Counted from the stretch's first letter, positions 1-9,858 are shown. The stretch: 64,000 bases of DNA from Photobacterium sp. CCB-ST2H9 (GCF_023151555.2 NZ_CP100425.1:620001-684000); one strand, 5' to 3'. The notes: generated by a model not told the origin, from the sequence alone. Program-made: numbers and translations.

Positions 1-53
1 AGGAAAGTCAGTCTCTGCTGCGTCAGGCCAATGACGCGGCTCACCGAGCCTGA
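1..53 (+). CDS. tyrA: TyrA (chorismate mutase/prephenate dehydrogenase), C-terminal end only
   Basis: Only the last 16 codons are in the window, in frame from base 3 to the TGA at 51-53. The peptide contains SLLRQANDAAHRA, which resembles the extreme C-terminus of enterobacterial TyrA (LLRQANDNRQ). TyrA makes 4-hydroxyphenylpyruvate for tyrosine. It would lie convergent to pheA, as it does in E. coli, and this position is the main support for the call. Little more can be said from so short a piece. Confidence 0.75.
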   Translation, partial: ESQSLLRQANDAAHRA

Positions 54-79
54 TACTGAAAATCAGGATCAACAGGATA

Positions 80-118
80 AAAAAGAGGCCAGCATATCGC
101 TGGCCTTTTTCGTTTTTC
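80..118. terminator. Bidirectional terminator between tyrA and pheA
   Basis: A perfect 7-bp stem, GGCCAGC (87-93) and GCTGGCC (99-105), has a 5-nt loop. T-runs follow on the + strand and an A-run precedes it, so it can stop transcripts from both convergent genes. Confidence 0.85.
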
Positions 119-126
119 TACTCTGC

Positions 127-1305
127 TTAATCTTCCAGATAATCCACTTCTGCTGGTTTGACGTTTTCGCTTGGATAACATCCCAGGACTTTGATGAATC
201 GGGTCAGTCCGGTCAGTTCTTTCAGCGCCTGCTGCATCACATCCGCTTTCAGGTTCGCTTCAACGTCCATATAGAACATTTCTTCCCACGGGTTACCAAT
301 GACAGGGCGGGATTCCAGTTTGGCCATATTAATATTGAGGTTACGCAGAACCAGCAGGCACTCCACCAGTGAACCGGGTTTCTGGCCGGTGGACATGATC
401 AGGGTGGTTTTCGCCGGGATCAGCGGCGTCACATCCACGGCCTTGCGCGCGACCACAATAAAGCGGGTGTAGTTTTCATGCTGGTTTGCAATCCCGGTTT
501 TCAGTGGCGTCAGACCATAGAGTTCGCCGCTGGAGGCATTCCCGATTGCCGCAACATTCGGCAGCTTTAACTCGGCGACCTGCTGCATGGCTTCAGCCGT
601 ACTGGAGGTGTACTCTTGCTTAATTTCCCCCATGTTGTGGAGAAATTCGCTGCACTGCTGGTGGGGCTGTGGGTGAGAATACAGGGTGTCGATTTGTTCC
701 AGCGTCGAAGGCACGGCCGTCAGCAGACTGTGTTCAATCGGCTGAGTGATTTCACCGACAATAGACAGGCTGGTGTGCTGAAGCAGATCGTAAACTTCAT
801 TGATGGAACCCGAACTGGTGTTCTCAATGGGTAATACACCGTAATCGGCCTGGCCGGTTTCGACGACATTGACTACCTCACGGAAACTGGAGCAACTCAT
901 CTCCACCAGTTGGGTCTGTTTCCGGCTGAAGTATTGCCGGCTGGCGAGATTAGAGTAGGAGCCTTTGGCACCGAGAAAGGAGACCCGAGCGACAGGCTGC
1001 AGGCTGTCTGGGTTCGTCAGTTTTTGCAGATAGGCTTGCTGGAACAGCACAGAATCTTCAATGATGGTGTGAAAAATTTGAGTGACGTAGCTGGCATCAA
1101 GCTGATGTTCCTTGCCTTTTTCTATCAGTCGAATAAGCAGCGCCTGCTCTCTTTCCAGATCCCGGACCGGTTTCGTGGTTTTGATTTTACTTTTGGCCAC
1201 TTCTAGGCTGAGCTGTCGCCGTTCGCCCAGCAGTGCCAGAATTTCATTATCAATCCGGGTGACTTCGCTGCGGATCTCATCCAGTGAGTGATAGCTTTTG
1301 GTCAT
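127..1305 (-). CDS. pheA: P-protein: chorismate mutase / prephenate dehydratase
   Basis: This 392-residue protein is the usual size for the bifunctional enzyme that turns chorismate into prephenate and then phenylpyruvate for phenylalanine synthesis in the cytoplasm. Residues 1-90 form the AroQ-type mutase helices (LDEIRSEVTRIDNEILALL). The dehydratase domain follows from about residue 105 (VSFLGAKGSYSNLA, then ENTSSGSINEVYDLL). A C-terminal ACT domain carries the ESRP motif (KLESRP) linked to Phe feedback binding. The start has an AGGAA ribosome site. Upstream lie a Phe-rich leader peptide and an attenuator, so expression should track charged tRNA-Phe. Confidence 0.97.
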   Translation of the reverse strand: MTKSYHSLDEIRSEVTRIDNEILALLGERRQLSLEVAKSKIKTTKPVRDLEREQALLIRLIEKGKEHQLDASYVTQIFHTIIEDSVLFQQAYLQKLTNPDSLQPVARVSFLGAKGSYSNLASRQYFSRKQTQLVEMSCSSFREVVNVVETGQADYGVLPIENTSSGSINEVYDLLQHTSLSIVGEITQPIEHSLLTAVPSTLEQIDTLYSHPQPHQQCSEFLHNMGEIKQEYTSSTAEAMQQVAELKLPNVAAIGNASSGELYGLTPLKTGIANQHENYTRFIVVARKAVDVTPLIPAKTTLIMSTGQKPGSLVECLLVLRNLNINMAKLESRPVIGNPWEEMFYMDVEANLKADVMQQALKELTGLTRFIKVLGCYPSENVKPAEVDYLED

Positions 1306-1344
1306 GCTGCGTTCCTGTCTGTGCTGTGATTCTGATGATGCTTA

Positions 1345-1370
1345 CAAAAAAGCCTCCCGGGTGGGAGGCT
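1345..1370 (-). terminator. pheA attenuator terminator
   Basis: On the minus strand a perfect 8-bp stem (AGCCTCCC/GGGAGGCT, 1351-1358 with 1363-1370) is followed by six T. It sits between the leader peptide and pheA. Its 5' arm can alternatively pair with a GTGGGGGCT segment just after the leader stop codon (about 1409-1417), which would be the antiterminator. Confidence 0.9.
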
Positions 1371-1415
1371 TGCTGTTCGTCTTTCGCTTATTTCTTGCGT
1401 AACGAGAGCCCCCAC

Positions 1416-1466
1416 TTATGGTGAGCGAAAAAAGAAGCGAAAGAAAAACAGGGCGGCGTGAATCAT
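1416..1466 (-). CDS. pheL: Phenylalanine operon leader peptide
   Basis: This is a 16-codon open frame, MIHAALFFFRFFFRSP, with six Phe codons in a run of seven. It resembles E. coli PheL in composition and place. Ribosomes stalling at the Phe codons when charged tRNA-Phe is scarce would free the antiterminator and allow pheA transcription. The peptide itself is not expected to have another function. It is seen only on the minus strand and is too short for routine gene calling. The ribosome site upstream is weak. Confidence 0.92.
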   Translation of the reverse strand: MIHAALFFFRFFFRSP

Positions 1467-1514
1467 ATGTCGGCAGTACTCTGGTTGAAGGTGAATGGTC
1501 AACGTGCAGGAATC

Positions 1515-1543
1515 AACCTAGGGTGAATTATTGTGCTTGTCAA
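1515..1543 (-). promoter_or_regulatory. pheL-pheA promoter
   Basis: On the minus strand TTGACA (1538-1543) and TAGGTT (1515-1520) are separated by 17 nt. This is a near-consensus sigma-70 promoter placed about 50 bases before the leader peptide. Confidence 0.8.
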
Positions 1544-1544
1544 G

Positions 1545-1574
1545 AATAAATCGGCCCCGCGTTAAGCAGGGCCG
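1545..1574 (-). terminator. raiA terminator
   Basis: A 9-bp stem with one G-U pair (CGGCCCTGC/GCGGGGCCG, 1552-1574) and a 5-nt loop is followed by a T-rich tail on the minus strand. It lies just after raiA and just before the pheA promoter. Confidence 0.75.
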
Positions 1575-1587
1575 TGTTGATTTGGGT

Positions 1588-1947
1588 TCAGGCTTCGAAA
1601 TCCTCAGGCTCGAATTCTTCTGTCTGGGATGCGACCGGCTTCAGGCTGTGGGTTGCGCGACGAGATTCTGGTTTATGCGCTTGTTTGCTTAGCTGCCGCT
1701 CCAGTTTGTGGTACATGTCTTTAATCGCTGCATACATATTTTCCTGTTCAGAGGACGCTACAATGTTTCCTCCAGGAATGCCGGCTGTTGCTTCCACCTT
1801 GAAGTGCCGGTTTGGTTCTTTACTGATGACTGCGTGTTTGCCAATCAGTGGGACCTGAAAGCGCTCTAACTTACTGAATTTCTCTTCAATGCGCTCACGG
1901 ATAGCAGGGGTGACATCAATGTTTTTGCCTGTGACTTCTACTTGCAT
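1588..1947 (-). CDS. raiA: Ribosome-associated inhibitor RaiA (YfiA), short HPF family
   Basis: This 119-residue cytoplasmic protein binds the 30S decoding channel in stationary phase and cold shock and keeps 70S ribosomes inactive. The family pattern is visible at the N-terminus (VTGKNIDVTPAIRERIEEKF). A central basic patch (RHFKVEATAGIPGGNIVA) and the helix YAAIKDMYHKLERQL follow. The acidic C-terminal tail (TEEFEPEDFEA) fits RaiA, which has a tail that Hpf lacks. A strong AGGAGAG ribosome site precedes the ATG. It is the expected neighbour of pheA and bamD. Confidence 0.93.
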   Translation of the reverse strand: MQVEVTGKNIDVTPAIRERIEEKFSKLERFQVPLIGKHAVISKEPNRHFKVEATAGIPGGNIVASSEQENMYAAIKDMYHKLERQLSKQAHKPESRRATHSLKPVASQTEEFEPEDFEA

Positions 1948-1984
1948 AGTCTCTCTCCTGTTTTGCTACCCCTTGGTGGGTTAA

Positions 1985-2029
1985 CTTCAGATTACTCTTC
2001 TGAAGAGGTAATAAAGTGATCTGGATCAA
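1985..2029. promoter_or_regulatory. Palindromic operator candidates upstream of raiA
   Basis: Two dyads lie 40-80 bases before raiA. CTTCAGA/TCTGAAG (1985-2005) is perfect with a 7-nt spacer. GTGAT-CTGG-ATCAA (2016-2029) resembles an FNR or CRP half-site pair with one mismatch. E. coli raiA is CRP-controlled, so a catabolite or oxygen link is a reasonable inference only. Confidence 0.4.
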
Positions 2030-2340
2030 CTTTGAAAAGTAAATTAATCCACCAATTTATTTATGTGACTTGCTCTGCTTTGTGACAAGAAAATGACGAA
2101 AAATCGCTTGTCGAGCCTCTGGTGATTACGGCAGTATGAAGTTATCTCTTGACTGGCGGCCAGTGCTGCTCAGGGGCTTTTTTCGGCCTTGAGACAGTTC
2201 CGGGAGAGGCCGAGCATGCGGCCGAGAGATGAAATTCAAGGTTGAGAAGAAGTAGAAAGCGAAAACATTCAGGAAAGCATTCAAAGAAAGAATAAAGAAG
2301 AACAAAGAAAGTAAATCATCAGTTGCAACGCACCAGATCA
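2030..2340. other. Long intergenic stretch raiA-bamD without a supported gene
   Basis: An open frame of 71 codons on the minus strand (2126-2341) has low-complexity Phe-rich content, no ribosome site and no family resemblance, so I do not call it. The stretch is AT-rich near raiA, where it should hold the promoter, and purine-rich at 2240-2315. A small RNA cannot be excluded. Confidence 0.5.
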
Positions 2341-2341
2341 A

Positions 2342-2367
2342 AAACGGCAGCCCAGTGGCTGCCGTTT
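2342..2367 (-). terminator. bamD terminator
   Basis: A perfect 11-bp hairpin, AAACGGCAGCC/GGCTGCCGTTT with a 4-nt loop, lies 17 bases past the bamD stop codon. Confidence 0.85.
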
Positions 2368-2383
2368 GTTGTATCAGGAGGGC

Positions 2384-3109
2384 TTAAACCGGATTCAAAG
2401 CAATGAGACGCTGGGTATGTTGTGCCGGTGTATCCAGCCCAAGTTTTTCATACGCGGTCAGCATCAATGGCAGCGATTTCTTCGCAGCTTCCGTATCCGG
2501 ATACAGGTTCTGGATTTGCTGGCATCGATTAATTGCAGCAACCCACGCTTCCCGGCGGATATAGAAGTCTGCCGCCGCTAACTCATAATTCGCAAGGCGG
2601 TTTTTGAGGTATACCAAACGGGCTTTCGCATCGGCGGCAAACGGACTGCCCGGATAGCGTTCCAGCAAGCGTTTGAAGTCGCGGAATGCCTGGCGGGCTG
2701 GCTCCGGATCTCGGTCATGACGGTCAATGTCAAAGACGTCATGCATGAAGGAACGATCCTGCGCCATATGCGTGAGGCCACGCATGTATAGGACCCAGTC
2801 GGCTTTCTCATGGGTTGGATTGAGGCGGGTAAAGCGGTCAATGGTTGCTTCGCCCAGGGCCAGGTCATCGTTTTTGTAGTATGCATAAATCAGATCAAGC
2901 TGAACCTGCTCCGAATAAGCGCCAAACGGATAGCGTGAATCCAGGGTTTCCAGCCTTTCGATGGCTGTGACCCAGCTGCCACTTTGCAGGGCTTCCTGAG
3001 CACTGGCATAGAGCTCTGAAGGCGGGATATCCGGGACTACTTCCTCTGTACTTGAACATCCAGAGACAATAGCAGCGGCAAGAAATGTCGGGATTATCAG
3101 GCGTTTCAT
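2384..3109 (-). CDS. bamD: Outer membrane assembly lipoprotein BamD
   Basis: BamD is the essential lipoprotein partner of BamA in the outer-membrane beta-barrel assembly machine. From the chosen start the product is 241 residues, matching the family. The signal peptide MKRLIIPTFLAAAIVSGC ends in a lipobox (VSGC). TPR-like repeats follow, with the conserved stretch RYPFGAYSEQVQLDLIYAYYK and the motif DRFTRLNPTH. A longer frame begins at 3133, but those 8 extra residues would precede the signal peptide and have no ribosome site. AAGGAA lies 12 nt before the chosen ATG. It is divergent from rluD, as in E. coli. Confidence 0.95.
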   Translation of the reverse strand: MKRLIIPTFLAAAIVSGCSSTEEVVPDIPPSELYASAQEALQSGSWVTAIERLETLDSRYPFGAYSEQVQLDLIYAYYKNDDLALGEATIDRFTRLNPTHEKADWVLYMRGLTHMAQDRSFMHDVFDIDRHDRDPEPARQAFRDFKRLLERYPGSPFAADAKARLVYLKNRLANYELAAADFYIRREAWVAAINRCQQIQNLYPDTEAAKKSLPLMLTAYEKLGLDTPAQHTQRLIALNPV

Positions 3110-3178
3110 TGCGGCGTCAGTTTCCTTGGTCATAATTTATTTTTGTGATCCATTACGGTTTGAAGCGTTAACGGATAC

Positions 3179-3201
3179 AATGACAGCTATTCATTGTCAT
3201 T
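3179..3201. promoter_or_regulatory. Inverted repeat in the bamD/rluD divergent promoter region
   Basis: AATGACA (3179-3185) and TGTCATT (3195-3201) form a perfect 7-bp dyad with a 9-nt spacer, midway between the two divergent genes. It could be an operator. No known regulator is recognised. Confidence 0.35.
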
Positions 3202-3249
3202 TTACGCAGCGTTTGAGCTTTAGTCTCAGGTATTTTAAAAAAGTTCTTT

Positions 3250-4224
3250 ATGGCACAGCAAATAGAGTTAAGCAACACAGTAAACGATAGCCAGTTAGGT
3301 CAGCGTCTGGATCAGGCTCTGGCTGAGCTGTATCCGGATTATTCACGCTCCCGTATCAAAGACTGGATCCTTAACGGTAATGTCAGCATGAACGGTGAGG
3401 TGGTGACCAAACCACGAACAAAAGTCATGGGCGGCGAGTTGCTGACCGTTGTCGCTGAAATTGAAGATGAAGAGCGCTGGATTGCACAGGACATCCCGCT
3501 GAACATCGTCTATGAAGATGAGCACCTGCTGGTGATTAACAAACCGCGTGACTTTGTGGTTCACCCGGGAGCGGGAACACCGGATGGTACTGTACTGAAT
3601 GCATTGCTGCATCATTGCCCGTCGCTGGCAGAAGTACCGCGTGCCGGCATTGTCCATCGTCTCGATAAAGACACGACGGGCCTGATGGTTGTCGCGAAAA
3701 CCATTCAGTGTCAGACCCGTCTGGTTCGCGCATTGCAGAAACGTAAGATTACCCGTGAATATGAAGCCGTTGCGATGGGTAAAATGACCGGGGGCGGTGT
3801 GGTTGAAAAACCAATCGGCCGTCATTCAACCAAGCGTACGTCGATGGCTGTCCATGAGCTGGGTAAACCGGCGATCACACACTATCGTGTGGCAGAGCAT
3901 TTCCGTGAGCATACCAGCATCGTGCTTCGTCTGGAGACGGGCCGTACGCATCAGATTCGTGTGCATATGGCTTATCTGTCTCACCCGCTGGTAGGAGACA
4001 CTTTATATGGTGGTCGTCCGCGTCCGCCGCGTAATGCATCTCAGGAAGTGATTCAGGCTTTGCGCGCCTTTGACCGCCAGGCGCTGCATGCCCGTATGCT
4101 GCGACTGGAACACCCAATTACAGGTGAACTGATGGAATGGCACGCAGAGACACCGGATGACATGGTGACACTGGTTGAGATTCTGCGTCAGGACAAGATT
4201 GATCATCCAGAGGACGATTATTGA
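3250..4224 (+). CDS. rluD: 23S rRNA pseudouridine(1911/1915/1917) synthase
   Basis: RluD makes three pseudouridines in helix 69 of 23S rRNA late in 50S assembly. The 324-residue product has an N-terminal S4-like RNA-binding domain (residues 18-75, RLDQALAELYPDYSRSRIKDWI). The RluA-family catalytic core follows, with the motif HRLDKDTTGL; Asp139 is the catalytic residue at the same number as in E. coli. The conserved ETGRTHQIRVHMAYLSHPLVGD stretch lies near residue 230. Its stop codon is one base from the next start, so rluD and pgeF form one transcription unit. Confidence 0.97.
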   Translation: MAQQIELSNTVNDSQLGQRLDQALAELYPDYSRSRIKDWILNGNVSMNGEVVTKPRTKVMGGELLTVVAEIEDEERWIAQDIPLNIVYEDEHLLVINKPRDFVVHPGAGTPDGTVLNALLHHCPSLAEVPRAGIVHRLDKDTTGLMVVAKTIQCQTRLVRALQKRKITREYEAVAMGKMTGGGVVEKPIGRHSTKRTSMAVHELGKPAITHYRVAEHFREHTSIVLRLETGRTHQIRVHMAYLSHPLVGDTLYGGRPRPPRNASQEVIQALRAFDRQALHARMLRLEHPITGELMEWHAETPDDMVTLVEILRQDKIDHPEDDY

Positions 4225-4225
4225 T

Positions 4226-4954
4226 ATGTGGATTACCCCAGACTGGCCCGCGCCTGCCAATGTAAAGGCGATCAGTACGACACGTTCTGGCGGAATGAGC
4301 CAGGGACCGTATGAAGGGCTGAATCTGGGGGATCATGTTGGTGATGAGCGGGCTGCCGTTATACATAATCGGCAATGGCTGCAACAACAGTTGGGCCTGA
4401 CTCAGGCGCCGGCCTGGCTCTCGCAGACACACAGCACCATTGTTTTGGATATTCAGGTGCCGCTGAAAGATGTGCCGAATGCAGATGCCAGTGTGACACG
4501 TCAGTCCGGCATTGCTTGCACGGTGATGACAGCCGATTGCCTGCCTGTCTTACTGTGTGATCGTTCAGGGACGCAAGTGGGCGCGGTTCATGCCGGCTGG
4601 CGTGGACTGGCCGATGGCATTCTTGAAGAAACCGTCGCCAGATTTACAGCTGAACCGGAACAAATCCTGGCCTGGCTGGGTCCGGCTATCGGGCCAGCTG
4701 CGTTCGAAGTTGGCGGGGAAGTCCGTGAGCAGTTTATTGCCGGACAACCCGAAGCGGCTGCAGCGTTTCAACCACACGGTGAAAAATGGCTGGCGGACTT
4801 ATACCAGCTGGCAGCGCTCAGGTTGAATCGACTGGGAATCACGCAAGTTTTTGGCGGAACAGAATGTACTTATGCCGATCCGGCCCGCTTTTATTCCTAT
4901 CGCAGGGATGGCGTGACCGGGCGTCAGGCCAGTTTGATTTGGCTGGATGAGTAA
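4226..4954 (+). CDS. pgeF: Peptidoglycan editing factor PgeF (YfiH, Cu-oxidoreductase family)
   Basis: PgeF (YfiH/LACC1 family) keeps serine out of peptidoglycan precursors in place of alanine. Older annotation calls it a polyphenol oxidase or laccase. The start at 4226 gives MWITPDWPAPANVKAI, matching family N-termini; the frame is open 17 codons further upstream but that part lies inside rluD. Metal and active-site motifs are present: TADCLPVLLC, AVHAGWRGL and LGPAIGPAAFEVG. It lies one base after rluD, a fixed pairing in Gammaproteobacteria. Confidence 0.93.
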   Translation: MWITPDWPAPANVKAISTTRSGGMSQGPYEGLNLGDHVGDERAAVIHNRQWLQQQLGLTQAPAWLSQTHSTIVLDIQVPLKDVPNADASVTRQSGIACTVMTADCLPVLLCDRSGTQVGAVHAGWRGLADGILEETVARFTAEPEQILAWLGPAIGPAAFEVGGEVREQFIAGQPEAAAAFQPHGEKWLADLYQLAALRLNRLGITQVFGGTECTYADPARFYSYRRDGVTGRQASLIWLDE

Positions 4955-4975
4955 ACAAAATTTTCCAATTTTCTA

Positions 4976-5000
4976 AAAGCGGCTTCAGGCCGCTTTTTTT
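4976..5000 (+). terminator. rluD-pgeF terminator
   Basis: The hairpin AAAGCGGC/GCCGCTTT with a 5-nt loop is followed by a long T-run. Confidence 0.88.
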
Positions 5001-5018
5001 ATCTCCGCACAATTTATG

Positions 5019-5047
5019 CTTGAAAAGCACACAGCGCGTAACCATAT
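5019..5047 (+). promoter_or_regulatory. Sigma-32 heat-shock promoter of clpB
   Basis: CTTGAAA (5019-5025), a 14-nt spacer and AACCATAT (5040-5047) match the RpoH consensus CTTGAAA-N11-16-CCCCATNT in all of the -35 and most of the -10. It lies about 40 bases before the clpB start. Confidence 0.8.
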
Positions 5048-5086
5048 AAAAGGTAATGACAAGGTCATATCAAGAGTGGAGGACTT

Positions 5087-7660
5087 ATGCGTCTTGACCG
5101 GTTTACAAGCAAGTTTCAATTAGCGATTTCTGATGCGCAGTCGCTGGCTTTGGGTCGCGACCATCAGTATATCGAGCCTGTCCATCTGATGATGGCACTG
5201 ATGAATCAGGACAGCAGCACAACGCGGCCGCTGCTGACTCTGCTCAATGTCGACATTACTCAATTACGTTCCAGTCTGTCTGAGCAATTAGATCGTTTGC
5301 CTAAAGTCAGTGGGATTGGCGGTGATGTGCAGCTTTCTCATCAAATGGGCGTGCTGTTTAACATGTGCGATAAGCTGGCCCAGAAGCGCAAAGACAAATA
5401 CATTTCTTCTGAACTTTTTATTCTGGCGGCGGTGGATGACAAAGGTCCGCTGGGTGAGCTGCTGCGCAAGTTTGGTCTGAATGCCCAGAAAGTAGAAGCT
5501 GCCATTGAAAAGATCCGCGGTGGTCAGAAGGTTGATGATCCGAATGCGGAAGAAAACCGTCAGGCGCTTGAAAAATTCACCATTGATCTGACTGAGCGCG
5601 CAGAGCAGGGCAAGTTGGATCCTGTGATTGGCCGGGATGAAGAAATCCGGCGTACGATTCAGGTCCTGCAACGCCGGACTAAAAATAACCCGGTGCTGAT
5701 AGGTGAACCGGGTGTCGGTAAGACCGCGATTGTTGAAGGACTGGCTCAGCGCATTGTCAATGGCGAGGTACCGGAAGGGCTGCGTCATAAGCGTGTTTTA
5801 TCCCTGGATATGGGGGCATTGATTGCCGGTGCTAAATATCGTGGTGAGTTTGAGGAACGTCTGAAAGCCGTACTGAACGAACTGGCGCAGGAAGAAGGCA
5901 GCGTTATTCTCTTTATTGATGAACTTCATACTATGGTCGGTGCCGGTAAGGGTGAAGGTGCGATGGATGCCGGCAACATGCTGAAACCTGCATTGGCTCG
6001 TGGCGAGCTTCACTGTGTTGGTGCTACGACGCTGGATGAATATCGTCAGTTTATTGAAAAAGATGCGGCACTGGAGCGTCGTTTTCAGAAAGTGCTGGTG
6101 GAAGAGCCGAGTGTCGAAGATACCGTGGCGATTTTGCGTGGCCTGAAAGAGCGCTATGCGCTGCACCATCATGTTGAAATTACCGATCCGGCAATCGTGG
6201 CAGCGGCGAGTTTGTCGCATCGTTACATCTCAGATCGTCAGCTCCCGGATAAAGCGATCGATCTGATTGATGAAGCGGCATCCAGTATCCGGATGCAAAT
6301 TGACTCCAAGCCTGAAGCGCTGGACCGCCTCGAACGTCGTATCATTCAGCTGAAAATTGAGCAGCAGGCACTGTCGAAAGAAAGTGACGATGCCAGTCAG
6401 AAGCGTCTGGCGGTACTCAGTGAAGAGCTGGACACGAAAGAGAAGGAATACGCGGAACTGGAAGAAGTCTGGAAAGCAGAAAAAGCGGCTTTGTCCGGGA
6501 CTCAGCATATTAAAGCGGAGCTGGAGCAGGCCCGTACGGATATGGAAATTGCCCGGCGGGCTGGTGACCTGAACCGTATGTCAGAATTGCAGTACGGCAA
6601 AATTCCTGAGCTGGAAAGACAGCTGGATTTAGCGGCGCAGGCTGAAATGCAGGAAATGACACTGCTGAAAAACCGCGTTACTGATGCAGAGATTGCCGAA
6701 GTGCTTTCACGGCAGACGGGGATCCCGGTCTCGCGGATGCTGGAAGGCGAGCGGGATAAACTGCTGCGCATGGAAGAAGCGCTTCACGCCCGGGTCATTG
6801 GTCAGGATGAAGCCGTGAATTCCGTGGCGAACGCAATTCGTCGTAGCCGTGCGGGTTTGTCTGATCCGAATCGTCCGATTGGCTCCTTCTTATTCCTCGG
6901 ACCGACGGGGGTGGGTAAAACCGAACTGTGTAAGGCGCTGGCCAACTTCATGTTCGACAGTGATGACGCCATGGTGCGGATTGATATGTCTGAGTTCATG
7001 GAGAAACACTCCGTTGCGAGACTGGTTGGTGCGCCTCCGGGTTACGTGGGATATGAAGAAGGGGGTTACCTGACGGAAGCTGTGCGTCGTCGTCCTTATT
7101 CTGTGATTCTGCTGGATGAAGTGGAAAAGGCGCATCCGGATGTGTTTAACATCCTGCTTCAGGTTCTGGATGACGGCCGTCTGACGGACGGACAAGGCAG
7201 AACGGTGGATTTCCGGAACAGTGTCATCATTATGACCTCGAACCTGGGATCGGATCGGATTCAGGAACATTTTGGTGAACTGGATTATGACGGGATTAAA
7301 GCAATCGTCATGGAAGTGGTCGGTCATCATTTCCGTCCGGAGTTTATCAACCGTGTCGACGAAACAGTTGTGTTCCATCCATTGGGTGACAAACACATTA
7401 AAGACATTGCCCGGATTCAGATTCAGCGTCTGAGCAAACGACTGGAAGAAAAAGGCTTTGAACTGAAAGTTGAGGATTCAGCTTTGGATCTGATTGCCAG
7501 TGCCGGTTTTGATCCGGTTTATGGTGCGCGACCCTTGAAGCGTGCGATTCAGCAATATATTGAAAATCCGTTAGCGCAGGATATCCTGTCGGGTAAACTC
7601 AAGGTTGATAAGCCGATTGTCCTTGCAGCAACCGCTGACCATATTACTGCCAGCCAATGA
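5087..7660 (+). CDS. clpB: ATP-dependent disaggregase ClpB
   Basis: ClpB is the hexameric AAA+ chaperone that works with DnaK to rescue aggregated proteins after heat stress. The 857-residue product matches the full-length family. It has an N-domain (1-145), NBD1 with Walker [10 protein letters not shown] near residue 206, a coiled-coil M-domain (about 410-520, rich in Glu/Lys/Leu), and NBD2 with Walker [10 protein letters not shown] near 605. The D2 C-terminal domain carries [19 protein letters not shown] ribosome site lies 6 bases before the ATG. A recognisable sigma-32 promoter precedes it. Confidence 0.98.
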   Translation: MRLDRFTSKFQLAISDAQSLALGRDHQYIEPVHLMMALMNQDSSTTRPLLTLLNVDITQLRSSLSEQLDRLPKVSGIGGDVQLSHQMGVLFNMCDKLAQKRKDKYISSELFILAAVDDKGPLGELLRKFGLNAQKVEAAIEKIRGGQKVDDPNAEENRQALEKFTIDLTERAEQGKLDPVIGRDEEIRRTIQVLQRRTKNNPVLIGEPGVGKTAIVEGLAQRIVNGEVPEGLRHKRVLSLDMGALIAGAKYRGEFEERLKAVLNELAQEEGSVILFIDELHTMVGAGKGEGAMDAGNMLKPALARGELHCVGATTLDEYRQFIEKDAALERRFQKVLVEEPSVEDTVAILRGLKERYALHHHVEITDPAIVAAASLSHRYISDRQLPDKAIDLIDEAASSIRMQIDSKPEALDRLERRIIQLKIEQQALSKESDDASQKRLAVLSEELDTKEKEYAELEEVWKAEKAALSGTQHIKAELEQARTDMEIARRAGDLNRMSELQYGKIPELERQLDLAAQAEMQEMTLLKNRVTDAEIAEVLSRQTGIPVSRMLEGERDKLLRMEEALHARVIGQDEAVNSVANAIRRSRAGLSDPNRPIGSFLFLGPTGVGKTELCKALANFMFDSDDAMVRIDMSEFMEKHSVARLVGAPPGYVGYEEGGYLTEAVRRRPYSVILLDEVEKAHPDVFNILLQVLDDGRLTDGQGRTVDFRNSVIIMTSNLGSDRIQEHFGELDYDGIKAIVMEVVGHHFRPEFINRVDETVVFHPLGDKHIKDIARIQIQRLSKRLEEKGFELKVEDSALDLIASAGFDPVYGARPLKRAIQQYIENPLAQDILSGKLKVDKPIVLAATADHITASQ

Positions 7661-7681
7661 ACCTGTAGCGTGTGTTGATAG

Positions 7682-7710
7682 AAAGCCTGCTGTATTCAGC
7701 AGGCTTTTTT
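7682..7710 (+). terminator. clpB terminator
   Basis: The hairpin AGCCTGCTG/CAGCAGGCT with a TATT loop and six T follows the clpB stop by about 20 bases. Confidence 0.88.
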
Positions 7711-7804
7711 CATGAATCTTCACTGGATTTGCTACGGAATTCGACGGAAAAAGCTGTGCTTTGTATGATTTTTGCTCGGTTGGTTTTTTTTTATGATTTA
7801 GTGC

Positions 7805-7840
7805 TTGCTAAGGCGATCGAACTCTCTATAATGCCGCATC
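7805..7840 (+). promoter_or_regulatory. rRNA operon promoter
   Basis: TTGCTA (7805-7810), a 16-nt spacer and a perfect TATAAT (7827-7832) are followed by a GC-rich discriminator (GCCGC), typical of rRNA promoters under ppGpp control. A T-rich stretch (7783-7800) upstream could act as an UP element. Confidence 0.85.
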
Positions 7841-8054
7841 ACCGACACGGAGAACGGCGCTTCAGCCAGGGCCGTATCGGAAAGCTCTTTAACAATTTGA
7901 CCATGCAATCTGTGTGGGCACTCGACAATGATACAGTCAAAAAGATTTTATCAGTGAACTGAGTGACCAATCGAAAGTTCTTTTTAAGAGCTTCGGCACA
8001 GTCAATTTATCAGTAATCACTGAGCCGCTTTTCTTCGGAAAGGCAACAAAATTC
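7841..8054 (+). promoter_or_regulatory. rRNA leader with boxA antitermination site
   Basis: The leader holds GCTCTTTAACA (7884-7894), the boxA element recognised by NusB/NusE, after a GC-rich stem that may be boxB. The rest pairs with sequence past the 16S end to form the RNase III processing stem. An overlapping open frame (7672-7962) crosses the promoter and is not a gene. Confidence 0.8.
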
Positions 8055-9606
<1,552 letters not shown>

Positions 9607-9704
9607 CCTAAAGACTGCGTTGTTATCGCAGTGTCCACACAGATTGCCTGGTCGAAATGTAGAGAGCCACTGGTGCTGCCCAACAGCATCAGTACGAATT
9701 AGAA

Positions 9705-9780
9705 GTCCCGTTCGTCTAGAGGCCTAGGACACCGCCCTTTCACGGCGGTAACAGGGGTTCGACTCCCCTACGGGACGCCA
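9705..9780 (+). tRNA. tRNA-Glu (anticodon UUC)
   Basis: This is a 76-nt cloverleaf in the 16S-23S spacer with 7-bp acceptor GTCCCGT/ACGGGAC, anticodon arm CCGCC-CTTTCAC-GGCGG (TTC at 9739-9741), T-arm GGGTTCGACTCCC and encoded CCA. A single Glu tRNA in the spacer is common in Vibrio and E. coli rRNA operons. Confidence 0.97.
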
Positions 9781-9823
9781 CTTTCTAAGTGCACTTTCAA
9801 GTGTCATTAGAAAGTGGTTTTTT
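9778..9823 (+). other. Terminator-like hairpin fused to the 3' end of tRNA-Glu
   Basis: CCACTTTCTAA (9778-9788) and TTAGAAAGTGG (9807-9817) are perfectly complementary over 11 bp, with inner pairing (CACTT/AAGTG) and six T after the stem. The first three bases are the CCA of tRNA-Glu. It has the form of an intrinsic terminator inside the rRNA transcript. Confidence 0.7.
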
Positions 9824-9846
9824 CTCTCTGGAGAAAAGATACACAA

Positions 9847-9858
9847 TGCTCTTTAACA
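9847..9858 (+). promoter_or_regulatory. Second boxA, before 23S
   Basis: TGCTCTTTAACA repeats the leader boxA in the 16S-23S spacer. This is the usual place for re-loading the antitermination complex before 23S. Confidence 0.85.

Noticed and set aside
2126..2341. 71-codon frame between raiA and bamD
   Set aside because: Low-complexity product, no ribosome site, and its start abuts the bamD terminator.
7672..7962. 96-codon frame between clpB and 16S
   Set aside because: It spans the clpB terminator, the rRNA promoter and boxA. Composition and position make it non-coding.
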